The notes under the pieces are model-generated. The model made no database searches. It was not told the DNA's origin and was given only the letters and a program-made list of their open reading frames with translations. Made by a program: the position numbers and the translations under genes. Positions 1-7,480 of a stretch of DNA of 32,578 nt are shown here, in pieces (the first letter of the stretch is position 1; each line of letters starts with the position of its first letter). Origin of the DNA: an uncultured Lachnospiraceae bacterium (GTDB lineage: Bacteria > Bacillota > Clostridia > Lachnospirales > Lachnospiraceae); NCBI GenBank assembly GCA_910585635.1, contig CAJUFE010000053.1, forward strand, positions 1 through 32,578. The letters run 5' to 3'.

Positions 1-52
1 GAGCATCTGCCTTACAAGCAGAGGGTCACAGGTTCGAGCCCTGTAGGCCCCA
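1..52 (+). tRNA. tRNA-Val (anticodon UAC), 5' end outside the window
   Basis: The anticodon stem (6-10 with 18-22) encloses a seven-base loop CTTACAA whose central TAC reads valine GTA/GTN codons. The T arm (28-32 with 40-44) has the loop TTCGAGC. The acceptor 3' strand is 45-51 with discriminator A at 52. The acceptor 5' strand and most of the D arm lie before the window. CCA is not encoded. Confidence 0.9.
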
Positions 53-74
53 TTTGCAGAAGACTGCATTGCCA

Positions 75-160
75 GCCGGCGTGGCGGAACTGGCAGACGC
101 ACAGGACTTAAAATCCTGCGGGACTAATCTCCCGTACCGGTTCGATTCCGGTCGCCGGCA
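75..160 (+). tRNA. tRNA-Leu (anticodon UAA)
   Basis: The acceptor stem GCCGGCG (75-81) pairs with CGCCGGC (153-159), followed by discriminator A160. The anticodon loop is CTTAAAA, giving UAA. The long variable arm (around 118-135) marks it as a class II tRNA, as expected for leucine. The T loop TTCGATT follows it. CCA is not encoded. It sits 22 nt behind tRNA-Val, so the two are probably one transcript ending at the hairpin at 165-192. Confidence 0.95.
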
Positions 161-164
161 TCTT

Positions 165-192
165 AAAACCCTTGAGTGTTCAAGGGTTTTTT
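165..192. terminator. Bidirectional intrinsic terminator shared by the tRNA operon and a convergent gene
   Basis: An 11-bp stem (165-175 with 180-190) has a four-base loop GTGT. Plus-strand transcripts end in a run of T (187-192). Minus-strand transcripts end with the T run formed by the A run at 165-168. The stop codon of the minus-strand RpiR gene (180-182) lies inside the stem. Confidence 0.85.
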
Positions 193-914
193 GTGTTTTG
201 TGTGTAAAGTTTTCTTGCCAGCATCTCCAGGATGTAGATGACGGGTACCTGTGTGGTGATGTTTGTATCTCCAGCCATGATCTTGGGGACATGATAGTAG
301 ATGTTGCAGTCCGAGAGTCTGGCAAGGACCGAATTCGGACTGTTGGTGATCGTGAGCAGCTTGCTGCCCCGCTCTTTCATCTGATTGGCTAAGGATAAGG
401 TCTCTTTCGTATTGCCAGATACGGAGAGGGCGATGGTCACGGTGCCTTCTGTCAGGTCCTGCAGGATCGGGAGGAAAGGATCTTCCACATAGAAGCTAAA
501 GCGTCCTATGTTCGAAAAGAACCGGGCGCCATATTTTCCTAGTATGCCAGAGGAGCCGATCCCGATGAAGACGATCCTTTTTGACACTTGCAGCAGCTCA
601 AAGGCATGTTCAAAGTTTTTCTGGAAATCATTCGAATGGACATCTGCCATAAAATTCCGGAAGGTGATCTCATCCATATCTTCTAATGCCACATTTTCCT
701 TCTCCAGATAGGCCTTATAACGGAGCTTGAACTCACTGTAGCCGGAACAGCCCAGCTTTTTGCAGAAGCGCAGGACTGTGCCGGTAGAAACATGGGCTTC
801 GTCTGCAAGATCTTTGATCTTCATGTGTGAAAGATGGTCTCGGTTTTTGATGATGCAATTATAGATGGAAAGCTCCAATTCATTAAAATTTGATAAAAGT
901 TCATAGGTGAACAT
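180..914 (-). CDS. MurR/RpiR family transcriptional regulator (HTH_6 + SIS)
   Basis: A predicted sugar-phosphate-responsive DNA-binding regulator of 244 aa. The N-terminal RpiR helix-turn-helix spans about residues 30-52 (IKDLADEAHVSTGTVLRFCKK). A SIS phosphosugar-binding domain spans about 112-205, with the glycine/serine stretch GIGSSGILGKYGARFF and the loop ALSVSGNTKET. I chose the ATG at 914 because it is preceded by AAAGGGG at good spacing and matches the N-terminus of the neighbouring paralogue; an upstream ATG at 944 has no ribosome site. It is divergent from the RpiR gene at 1096 and lies beside a beta-glucoside PTS operon, a likely but unproven target. The stop codon lies in a terminator stem. 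Confidence 0.9.
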   Translation of the reverse strand: MFTYELLSNFNELELSIYNCIIKNRDHLSHMKIKDLADEAHVSTGTVLRFCKKLGCSGYSEFKLRYKAYLEKENVALEDMDEITFRNFMADVHSNDFQKNFEHAFELLQVSKRIVFIGIGSSGILGKYGARFFSNIGRFSFYVEDPFLPILQDLTEGTVTIALSVSGNTKETLSLANQMKERGSKLLTITNSPNSVLARLSDCNIYYHVPKIMAGDTNITTQVPVIYILEMLARKLYTQNTKNP

Positions 915-1020
915 ACTTCTTTGCCCCTTTCTGTTGCGGATCATGGGGTTTTGTGCGTATCATTTTTTATTATAAGGGATGGGAAGGGGTTTGTAAACAG
1001 CGGATCCGGTGGTTTTATCC

Positions 1021-1078
1021 TTTACTTTAGTAAAGTTGTCTGTTATACTATGGTATATTGTTACATAAAAATAACAAT
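1021..1078 (+). promoter_or_regulatory. Promoter and candidate operators upstream of the second RpiR gene
   Basis: TTTACT (1021-1026), a 17-bp spacer and TATACT (1044-1049) form a plausible sigma-A promoter. TTTAC-N4-GTAAA (1021-1034) is a perfect inverted repeat over the -35 element. ATTGTTA (1057-1063) and TAACAAT (1072-1078) form a perfect 7-bp inverted repeat with an 8-nt gap just before the ribosome site. Either repeat could be an RpiR operator; this is inference. Confidence 0.5.
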
Positions 1079-1095
1079 TTTGCGAGGTGGATAGG

Positions 1096-1887
1096 GTGGG
1101 TCTTTTCCGGTATGAGCAGATAAGCAAGCTGAATGAGAGTGAATTTGCCGTCTATAATTATGTTTTTACCCACCTGGGTGAGATGGAGGGTATGAGCATA
1201 CGGGGGTTATCGAAGGCGGCAGGTGTGTCCACGACCACAGTCCTTCGCTTTTGTGGGAAGATGGGCTGTGAGGGGTATACGGAATTTAAGTACAAGGTCC
1301 AGCAATTTTCGGAGAAAAAGCCTCGGGGCGGTTACTTCAGCCCCATCCAATCTGCGATCGGGTATATACAGAATGCGATCGATGACCGGGAGCTGGAGGA
1401 GAAGATCGAAAGGGCGGCCCGGATATGTCTTAAGGCCCGGCAGGTGCTGTTTTTTGGGATCGGAGCCAGCGGAGGCCTGGGCGAGTTTGGGGCCAGGATC
1501 TTCTGCAGTGTGGGGATCACGGCTTTTTCCATGACCGATCCTTTTTATCCCTCGCCGGCAAGGGAGATGGATGATACGGTCCTCTTTGTCCTGTCCGTGT
1601 CCGGGGAGACCCCTATGGTGGTCACGCTGGTGGATAACAGCAAGAAGAAAAAGATGAAGATCATCAGTATCACCAATATCGAACAGTGTACCATCGCAAG
1701 GCTGTCCGAGCTTAATTTTACCTACTATATGCCGTTCACCTATGCCTATCAGGAGGACGACCAGATGAACATGACCACACAGGTGCCGGTGCTGTTCCTG
1801 CTAGAGCTGCTGTCCTGTAAGATCCATGATCTGCGGGAGGCGGAAGAAAGGGGAGCGGAGGAGAAGGATCTGTCTATTTTTTCATGA
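1096..1887 (+). CDS. MurR/RpiR family transcriptional regulator (HTH_6 + SIS), second paralogue
   Basis: A predicted phosphosugar-sensing repressor or activator of 263 aa. The HTH (about residues 35-57, LSKAAGVSTTTVLRFCGKMG) and the SIS domain (GIGASGGLGEFGARIF, VLSVSGETPMVV) mirror those of the divergent gene ending at 914, and both share a TTQVPVxxxLE stretch near the C-terminus. I chose the GTG start at 1096 because GAGGTGG (1084-1090) is spaced 5 nt from it; an upstream in-frame GTG at 1087 lacks a ribosome site. It lies directly upstream of and in line with the 6-phospho-beta-glucosidase/PTS operon but is separated from it by a terminator, so it is probably the local regulator transcribed on its own. 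Confidence 0.9.
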   Translation: MGLFRYEQISKLNESEFAVYNYVFTHLGEMEGMSIRGLSKAAGVSTTTVLRFCGKMGCEGYTEFKYKVQQFSEKKPRGGYFSPIQSAIGYIQNAIDDRELEEKIERAARICLKARQVLFFGIGASGGLGEFGARIFCSVGITAFSMTDPFYPSPAREMDDTVLFVLSVSGETPMVVTLVDNSKKKKMKIISITNIEQCTIARLSELNFTYYMPFTYAYQEDDQMNMTTQVPVLFLLELLSCKIHDLREAEERGAEEKDLSIFS

Positions 1888-1928
1888 ACAGAGGGGGCGG
1901 CAGGTCCCTATGTGCTTGAAAGGCCTTG

Positions 1929-1979
1929 AAAAACAGTCAAAACACACAAGAATGAAAGAGGGGTTTTGGCTGTTTTTTT
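1929..1979 (+). terminator. Intrinsic terminator after the RpiR gene
   Basis: A 15-bp stem with one G-U pair (1929-1943 with 1963-1977) encloses a 19-nt loop and runs into a T tract ending at 1979. Confidence 0.8.
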
Positions 1980-2030
1980 AATGTAACAAATTTCAAATAG
2001 CGGTACGTTTGTCAAAATTGAGCAAAATAA

Positions 2031-2059
2031 TTGAAAAATTTAGAAAAATATGATGTAAT
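2031..2059 (+). promoter_or_regulatory. Candidate promoter of the beta-glucoside operon
   Basis: TTGAAA (2031-2036), a 17-bp spacer and TGTAAT (2054-2059) lie about 60 nt before the GH1 start. The stretch before it is AT-rich and holds TAACAAA (1984-1990) and TTTGTCA (2008-2014), an imperfect inverted repeat whose left half resembles the TAACAA half-site before the RpiR gene. No clear cre site was seen. Confidence 0.45.
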
Positions 2060-2120
2060 TTATTTACGAGTTGCGCAGCTGGATGTACAGAAAAAAACTT
2101 TCGCGATAAGGAGTGTAAGG

Positions 2121-3554
2121 ATGGCAAAGATACCTGAAGGTTTTTTGTGGGGCGGTGCAGTGGCAGCCCATCAGCTTGAAGGCGGCTATGACAAAGGCGG
2201 GAAAGGGATATCGATCGCGGATGTCATGACAGCGGGGGCCAATGGTGTGGAGAGGCGGATCACAGAGGGGATCCTCCCCGGAGAGAACTATCCGAACCAT
2301 GAGGCTGTTGATTTTTATTCCAGGTACAAAGACGATATCCGGCTTTTTGCGGAGATGGGGTTCAAGTGCTTCAGGACCTCCATCGCCTGGACCAGGATAT
2401 TCCCCAACGGGGACGATGCGGAGCCGAACGAGGAAGGCTTAAGGTTTTACGGGGATATGTTCGATGAGCTCTTGAAGTATGGGATCCAGCCGGTGATCAC
2501 CCTGAGCCACTTCGAGATGCCTTATCATCTGGTGGAGGCTTACGGCGGCTGGAGGGATCGGAGGCTGATCGATCTTTTTGTCCGCTTTGCCAAGGTGGTC
2601 ATGGAGCGCTATAAAGGCAAGGTCAAGTACTGGATGACCTTTAATGAGATCAACAATCAGGCGGACACCTATATGGAGTGGTCAGCCTGGACGGATTCCG
2701 GGATCCTTTACCGGGAAGGCGAGGACCGGCAGAAGGTGCTGCAGCAGGCGGTCCATTACGAGATGGTGGCCAGCGCTAAGGTGGTGGCTTTAGGGCATGA
2801 GATCGATCCGGAGTCGAAGATCGGCTGTATGCTGGCCATGGTCCCCTTATACCCCAGGACTTGTTCGCCGGAGGATCAGCTGGCGGCTATGGACGCCATG
2901 GAACAGAGGCTGTTCTATTACGGCGACCTCCATGTGTTCGGGGAGTATCCGGTCTATATGAAGGCGTTCCGGGATAAGCTGGGGATCGAGCTGGATATCA
3001 CCCAGGAGGATCTGGATAGCTTAAAGAAGGGCTGCGTGGATTACATAGGCTTCAGCTATTACATGAGCAATACCATCAGCAGCGTGGAGACGGAGGATAC
3101 CTTGGCCAAGGTCCGTGAAGGCATCTATCTGGCGAAGAATCCTTATGTGAAGGCCAGTGACTGGGGCTGGCAGATCGACCCCAAGGGTCTCCGCTACTCC
3201 TTAAAGCTCCTCTATGAACGGTATCAGGTGCCTCTGTTCATCGTGGAGAACGGCTTTGGCGCTTATGACAAGGTGGAGGAGGACGGCATCCACGATCCCT
3301 ACAGGGTAGAGTATCTGAAGGCCCACATCGAGGAGATGAAAAAGGCGATCCTGGAGGATCAGATCCCTGTGATGGGCTATACCCCCTGGGGCTGCATCGA
3401 CTTAGTCAGCGCAGGGACAGGGGAGATGGAGAAGCGCTACGGCTTCATCTATGTGGATAAGGACAACAAGGGACAAGGGACCTTGGACCGGAGGCGGAAG
3501 GATTCTTTCTATTGGTATAAGAAGGTCATCGCCACCGGCGGCGAGGAGCTGTAG
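2121..3554 (+). CDS. 6-phospho-beta-glucosidase, glycoside hydrolase family 1
   Basis: A cytoplasmic enzyme of 477 aa expected to hydrolyse PTS-phosphorylated beta-glucosides such as cellobiose 6-phosphate. The N-terminus PEGFLWGGAVAAHQLEGG is the GH1 signature. The acid/base glutamate is E176 in TFNEIN, the form typical of 6-phospho enzymes, and the nucleophile is E376 in IVENGFG. The stretch DWGWQIDPKGLRY is also typical of the 6-phospho-beta-glucosidase branch. I chose ATG 2121 because AAGGAG lies 7 nt upstream; the reading frame is open further upstream to 2031 but has no ribosome site. It is the first gene of an operon with PTS EIIB, EIIC and EIIA. Whether the preferred sugar is cellobiose, a chitobiose-like sugar or an aryl glucoside cannot be told. 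Confidence 0.93.
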   Translation: MAKIPEGFLWGGAVAAHQLEGGYDKGGKGISIADVMTAGANGVERRITEGILPGENYPNHEAVDFYSRYKDDIRLFAEMGFKCFRTSIAWTRIFPNGDDAEPNEEGLRFYGDMFDELLKYGIQPVITLSHFEMPYHLVEAYGGWRDRRLIDLFVRFAKVVMERYKGKVKYWMTFNEINNQADTYMEWSAWTDSGILYREGEDRQKVLQQAVHYEMVASAKVVALGHEIDPESKIGCMLAMVPLYPRTCSPEDQLAAMDAMEQRLFYYGDLHVFGEYPVYMKAFRDKLGIELDITQEDLDSLKKGCVDYIGFSYYMSNTISSVETEDTLAKVREGIYLAKNPYVKASDWGWQIDPKGLRYSLKLLYERYQVPLFIVENGFGAYDKVEEDGIHDPYRVEYLKAHIEEMKKAILEDQIPVMGYTPWGCIDLVSAGTGEMEKRYGFIYVDKDNKGQGTLDRRRKDSFYWYKKVIATGGEEL

Positions 3555-3615
3555 CCCTGCAGATGGCAGCTTTCTTGAGCAGGAGCGGACCAAAAGGCAA
3601 GTGATCTTGTAAGTA

Positions 3616-3650
3616 ATCTCCTCTCCGCGCTTTATCTTGGGTGAGGGGAT
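3616..3650 (+). other. Intercistronic stem-loop between the GH1 and EIIB genes
   Basis: Positions 3616-3626 pair with 3640-3650 over 11 positions with one mismatch and one G-U pair. No T run follows, so it is more likely an RNA stabiliser or processing site, or a leaky attenuator, than a full terminator. Confidence 0.4.
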
Positions 3651-3695
3651 GAAAGATAAATCTATAAAAATATTTATCATAAGGAGGAAGTAGTT

Positions 3696-4010
3696 ATGGT
3701 CATTCGTTTATTCTGTGCAGCAGGTATGTCCACCAGCGTATTGGTGAACAAGATGCAGGAGGCAGCAAAGGAGAAGGGCAAAGATGCCGATATCGCGGCA
3801 TTCCCGATCCAGGAGATGGACCGTATGATCGCGGCAGGCAACATCGATGTGGCACTGTTAGGCCCCCAGGTAGGCTTCCAGCTTGGCAAGGCAAAAGCGA
3901 TCTGCGAGCCGGCAGGCGTTCCGGTAGACGTGATCCCGGCAGCCGACTATGGTATGTGCAATGGGATGAACGTTTTAAAGTTTGCTTATAAGCTGGCAAA
4001 GAACAAATAA
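3696..4010 (+). CDS. celA: PTS lactose/cellobiose family EIIB
   Basis: The phosphocarrier EIIB subunit of 104 aa, the usual length, passes phosphate from EIIA to the incoming sugar. The phosphorylated cysteine is C7 in RLFCAAGMSTS, the EIIB-cellobiose P-loop. A perfect AAGGAGG lies 8 nt before the ATG. It is followed by EIIC (52 nt) and EIIA in the same operon as the 6-phospho-beta-glucosidase. The cellobiose assignment follows the family; the true substrate could be another beta-glucoside. Confidence 0.93.
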   Translation: MVIRLFCAAGMSTSVLVNKMQEAAKEKGKDADIAAFPIQEMDRMIAAGNIDVALLGPQVGFQLGKAKAICEPAGVPVDVIPAADYGMCNGMNVLKFAYKLAKNK

Positions 4011-4062
4011 GGTGTGATGCCAACACGAGCAGATGAAAAAAACAAACTTGGAGGGATAGAAC

Positions 4063-5382
4063 ATGGGTGGTTTTATCAATGAAAAAATACTTCCAAAGGT
4101 AATGGCCTTTGTCAATACGAAACCAGTCCAGGCTTTAAAAGATGGTATGGTCCTCAGTATGCCGATGCTGATCGTTGGTTCGGCATTCCTGATCTTCGCG
4201 AACCTTCCGATCCAGGCAGCGGCAGATGCATTAGCGGCAGCCGGGATCACGGATATCCTGAACCAGGCCTATGGCGCCACTTTCAGCATCAGCGCTATGA
4301 TCGCGGTCATCGGTATCGCCTATAACTATGCGAAACAGGAAAAACAGGAGCCATTGAGCGGCGGCATCCTTGCGCTGTGTACCTTCCTGCTCCTGCAGCC
4401 TGCTTCCATCGCCAGCGCCAGCGGCGACGTGGTGGGCAATATCATCGATAAGACCTGGGCAGGCGGACAGGGTATGATCGGTGCGATCATCGTCGGCCTG
4501 GTGGTCGGCAAGGTCTATTCCTGGTTCTTGAAGAAGGACATCCGTATCAAGATGCCGGCAGGCGTCCCGGTGGGCGTTGCGAACGCATTCTCGGCGTTGA
4601 TCCCCGGCGCAGTTGTGATCGCTGCTGCCACACTCATCCACGGGATCTTTACCCTGGGCTTCCACCAGACGGCTATGGAAGCGATCTACACCATGATCCA
4701 GACACCTCTCCAGGGTCTGACCGACTCTCTGGGCGGCGTGATCATCTACGCGTTCCTGGTGTCCTTCCTGTGGTTCTTTGGTGTCCATGGTTCTACGATC
4801 TGCTCTGGCATCATGTCCGGTCTGTTCCAGGCGAACTTCCTGGAGAACCAGGCGATCCTGGATAAGGGTCTGGAGCTGACCGTCGCCAACGGCGGCCACA
4901 TCGTGACCCAGCAGTTCATCGACCAGTTCATCACCGTTACCGGTTCCGGTGTCACCATCGGTATCGTTATCTACATGTTCACGATCGCGAAGTCCCAGCA
5001 GTTAAAGGGCCTGGGACGTCTGGAGATCGGTCCGGCCCTGTTCAACATCAACGAGCCGATCCTCTTCGGTCTCCCGATCGTTATGAACCCTCTGATGGCT
5101 GTTCCGTTCATCGCTACACCGGTTGTGATCGGTATCGTACAGTACTTTGCACTGGCTACCGGCCTGTGCCCGCTGTATAAGGGTATCGTGGTGCCGTGGA
5201 CCACACCGCCGATCATCTCCGGATTCCTGGTAGGTGACTGGAGGACCGCGCTCTTGCAGGTAGTATGTATGGTGATCTCCTTCTTTATCTATCTGCCCTT
5301 CGTCCGTAAGATCGACGTGATGAACGTGGCGAATGAGAAGGCTGCAGCCGAAGCCGGCGATGACGACGACGAAGATTGGTAG
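4063..5382 (+). CDS. celB: PTS lactose/cellobiose family EIIC permease
   Basis: The membrane channel of the sugar PTS, 439 aa with about ten hydrophobic segments, of full family length. The family signature INEPILFGLPIVMNP is present, as is the substrate-site region FGVHGSTICSGI. The C-terminal tail is strikingly acidic (AGDDDDEDW), which is unusual but not unknown in a cytoplasmic tail. GGAGGG lies 7 nt before the ATG. It works with EIIB (upstream) and EIIA (downstream) to import and phosphorylate a beta-glucoside, which the GH1 enzyme would then cleave. Confidence 0.95.
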   Translation: MGGFINEKILPKVMAFVNTKPVQALKDGMVLSMPMLIVGSAFLIFANLPIQAAADALAAAGITDILNQAYGATFSISAMIAVIGIAYNYAKQEKQEPLSGGILALCTFLLLQPASIASASGDVVGNIIDKTWAGGQGMIGAIIVGLVVGKVYSWFLKKDIRIKMPAGVPVGVANAFSALIPGAVVIAAATLIHGIFTLGFHQTAMEAIYTMIQTPLQGLTDSLGGVIIYAFLVSFLWFFGVHGSTICSGIMSGLFQANFLENQAILDKGLELTVANGGHIVTQQFIDQFITVTGSGVTIGIVIYMFTIAKSQQLKGLGRLEIGPALFNINEPILFGLPIVMNPLMAVPFIATPVVIGIVQYFALATGLCPLYKGIVVPWTTPPIISGFLVGDWRTALLQVVCMVISFFIYLPFVRKIDVMNVANEKAAAEAGDDDDEDW

Positions 5383-5447
5383 AAAGTGGTCGGCCCTGGA
5401 CGCTATAACGCTAACGTGGGGCCGGATGCTTGCGATCACCACACTTT
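5383..5447 (+). other. Intercistronic stem-loop between EIIC and EIIA genes
   Basis: CGGCCC (5391-5396) pairs with GGGCCG (5419-5424), nested inside AAAGTG (5383-5388) and CACTTT (5442-5447). No T run of terminator quality follows. It probably shapes RNA stability or the ratio of subunits. Confidence 0.4.
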
Positions 5448-5481
5448 AAACAGATCTTAGATCAAAAAGGGGAGCAAAAAA

Positions 5482-5802
5482 ATGAATGAAGAATTAATGA
5501 TCTCTTGTATGCAGATCATCACCTATGTAGGAACGGCACGTTCCTGTTACATCAATGCGATCCAGTGCGCAAAAGAGGGGAATTTTGAAGAGGCCGACAG
5601 GCTGATCAAGGAAGGCGAGGACAATTTCGTTAAGGGACATGATGGTCACGGCGATCTGCTTGCAAAGGAAGCAAGGGGAGAGCTGGGCGGAGCAGGCCTG
5701 ATCCTGATCCATGCAGAGGATCAGCTGATGAGCGCCGAAGGCTTCCACATCATCGCAGATGAGTTCATCGCCCTGTACAAGAAGCTGGCCGAAGATAAAT
5801 AA
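5482..5802 (+). CDS. celC: PTS lactose/cellobiose family EIIA
   Basis: A soluble, all-helical EIIA subunit of 106 aa, full length, which accepts phosphate from HPr. The phosphorylated histidine is H77 and the metal-binding aspartate is D80 in IHAEDQLM, aligned with H78 and D81 of staphylococcal LacF. The second histidine of the usual HxQDHLM motif is glutamine here. AAAGGGGAG precedes the ATG. It closes the sugar operon. Confidence 0.92.
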   Translation: MNEELMISCMQIITYVGTARSCYINAIQCAKEGNFEEADRLIKEGEDNFVKGHDGHGDLLAKEARGELGGAGLILIHAEDQLMSAEGFHIIADEFIALYKKLAEDK

Positions 5803-5859
5803 GAGAGATCTCCATGCTCAAGAGAGCAGACGATCAACGTGAAAAATGAGCAACGCATG

Positions 5860-5891
5860 CAAGGGCAGCCACGATCCGTGGTCTGCCCTTG
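5860..5891 (+). terminator. Probable terminator of the PTS operon
   Basis: CAAGGGCAG-CCACG (5860-5873) pairs with CGTGG-T-CTGCCCTTG (ending 5891) with one bulged T. The following tract is only TGTTATCGT, so termination may be weak and some transcripts may continue into the HAD gene. Confidence 0.5.
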
Positions 5892-5956
5892 TGTTATCGT
5901 AAAGGCTGCGTGACGTTAGGACGGCAGGCCCGTATGTGAGAGAAAGGGATAGGTGG

Positions 5957-6781
5957 ATGATGGAGAGGAAAGCAGTATTTTTAGATATCGACGGTACTCT
6001 TGTAGGTTTTGACGGACGCATGCCAGAGAGCGCCAAAAAGGCGCTGGAGCAGGCCAGGAGGAACGGACATAAGATGTTCATCTGTACAGGACGTCCCTAT
6101 GGCATGGTGGATCCCTGGCTGCTGGGGCTGGGATTTGACGGGGTGGTGGCATCGGCTGGGGCTTATGTGCGGACCAGAGAGCTGGTGGTGTTCCATCAGA
6201 CCCTTGAGCTGGCGTATGTGCGGCAGGTCATGGCGGTCATAAAGGACCACGGGGCCTTGTTCATGCTCCATGACCGGGACCACTGCTATCTGTCCCCTGG
6301 TTTTTACCAGTTCATGGAAGCTCGGGACGGTAATATGGGAAAAAAGGGAAAGCGGATGCCTGGCGAGGTGATGTTCGAGGAAGGGATGGAGCTCCCGAAG
6401 GAGCTGGAGAGCCTGGATTATTTTGGTGCGGATATCACAGTGGAGGAGATACAGGCCATCCTTGAGGAGAAGATGCCAGGGTATTTTGCAGTCACCGGTT
6501 CCAGCTTTGGGTCGGACCACACCTATTGCGGGGAGATCACCCGGAGGGGCACGACCAAAGGGAGCGGGATGGAGAAGATGCTGACCCATTTCGGGATGTG
6601 CCAGGCGGATTCGATCGGTGTGGGCGACGGGATGAACGACATGGATATGCTCCGCTATGCGGATATGGCGGTAGCCATGGGGAACAGTGTAGAGCCGCTC
6701 AAGGAGCTGGCGGATCTGGTGACAGATCCGATCGATCAGGATGGACTGTGGAATGGATTTCGGAAGCTGGGACTGATCTAG
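5957..6781 (+). CDS. Cof-type HAD superfamily (IIB) hydrolase
   Basis: A cytoplasmic phosphatase of 274 aa with all HAD motifs: DIDGT with nucleophile D10 and general acid D12, motif II threonine in CTGRP, the motif III lysine in TTKGSG, and motif IV GDGMNDMDML. The C2B cap between motifs II and III places it in the Cof/YidA group, whose members dephosphorylate sugar phosphates, flavin precursors or other small phosphates. The start at 5957 (or the adjacent ATG at 5960) uses AAAGGG upstream; an in-frame GTG at 5936 has no ribosome site. It may relieve sugar-phosphate excess from the upstream PTS operon, but that is a guess from position. Confidence 0.88.
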   Translation: MMERKAVFLDIDGTLVGFDGRMPESAKKALEQARRNGHKMFICTGRPYGMVDPWLLGLGFDGVVASAGAYVRTRELVVFHQTLELAYVRQVMAVIKDHGALFMLHDRDHCYLSPGFYQFMEARDGNMGKKGKRMPGEVMFEEGMELPKELESLDYFGADITVEEIQAILEEKMPGYFAVTGSSFGSDHTYCGEITRRGTTKGSGMEKMLTHFGMCQADSIGVGDGMNDMDMLRYADMAVAMGNSVEPLKELADLVTDPIDQDGLWNGFRKLGLI

Positions 6782-6823
6782 TGGACCGTCCTTAAAGTGG
6801 ACGAGACGGTTAGATACGATCAC

Positions 6824-6860
6824 AGGGGATCTTCGGCCAGGAGATCCTCTTTTGGTTTTT
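6824..6860 (+). terminator. Intrinsic terminator after the HAD gene
   Basis: AGGGGATCT (6824-6832) pairs with AGATCCTCT (6842-6850), with one G-U pair, and runs into a broken T tract (6849-6860). It isolates the heat-shock promoter that follows. Confidence 0.7.
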
Positions 6861-6898
6861 CGGATCGTTTTTCGGATCTTTAGGATTTGTAAAAAAAA

Positions 6899-6941
6899 TT
6901 AGCACTCGCCCCTTGACAGTGCTAACAAACAATGGTATAAC
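6899..6941 (+). promoter_or_regulatory. CIRCE operator (HrcA) overlapping the groE sigma-A promoter
   Basis: TTAGCACTC (6899-6907), nine bases, then CAGTGCTAA (6917-6925) make a CIRCE element with one departure from the GAGTGCTAA half-site. TTGACA (6913-6918), a 17-bp spacer and TATAAC (6936-6941) form the promoter, so HrcA bound to CIRCE would cover the -35 region. Confidence 0.93.
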
Positions 6942-7003
6942 TTAACATGTAGCGAGAAAGTAAGAAGAGCGACAAACAGATCATATATAGGAGGAATGAG
7001 GTC

Positions 7004-7288
7004 ATGAAGTTAGTACCATTATTTGACAGAGTCGTTTTAAAGCAGCTGGTCGCAGAGGAGACGACCAAGTCCGGCATCGTGTTGCCAGGGCAGGCGAAGG
7101 AGAAACCCCAGCAGGCGGAGGTCATCGCAGTAGGACCGGGCGGAGTGGTCGATGGAAAAGAGATCACCATGCAGGTAAAGGCTGGCGATCAGGTGATCTA
7201 TTCTAAGTACTCCGGCACAGATGTGGAAGTAGAGGAAGAGAAGTATGTGATCGTCAAGCAGAGCGATATCCTGGCTGTGATCCAGTGA
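7004..7288 (+). CDS. groES: Co-chaperonin GroES
   Basis: The 10-kDa lid of the GroEL chaperonin, 94 aa, full length. It begins KLVPLFDRVVLKQL and has the flexible mobile loop around residues 17-32 (TTKSGIVLPGQAKEK) that contacts GroEL, plus the GPGG and VIYSKYSGT stretches of the family. AGGAGG precedes the ATG. Expression is expected to be heat-induced through the CIRCE/HrcA element just upstream. It is co-transcribed with groEL across an unusually long 192-nt gap. Confidence 0.97.
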   Translation: MKLVPLFDRVVLKQLVAEETTKSGIVLPGQAKEKPQQAEVIAVGPGGVVDGKEITMQVKAGDQVIYSKYSGTDVEVEEEKYVIVKQSDILAVIQ

Positions 7289-7480
7289 TCCGCAGGGCGG
7301 TCGTGAGGCAGTGGTCTGAACGTTTGGGCCGGCGTTCCATATCGGATGGCATGGATCGCGGATAGGGGACGTTCAAGGATCAACGCGGCGATGTACCAGG
7401 CGCCGGTCCAATGGATCGGTCAGAGAGACACATTGTCAATTGAAAAATATAGATGAAGAATATTTGGAGGTAGATCGATC
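7289..7480 (+). other. Long groES-groEL intercistronic spacer with potential RNA structure
   Basis: No gene or promoter is evident. GGGCCGGCG (7326-7334) can pair with CGCCGGTCC (7401-7409) with one G-U pair, and CCATATCGGATGG (7337-7349) can form a small inner hairpin. The groEL ribosome site TTGGAGG lies near its 3' end. Confidence 0.4.

Noticed and set aside
2031..2120. Upstream extension of the 6-phospho-beta-glucosidase reading frame
   Set aside because: It overlaps the promoter, has no ribosome site and does not look like GH1 sequence; the ATG at 2121 has AAGGAG at ideal spacing.
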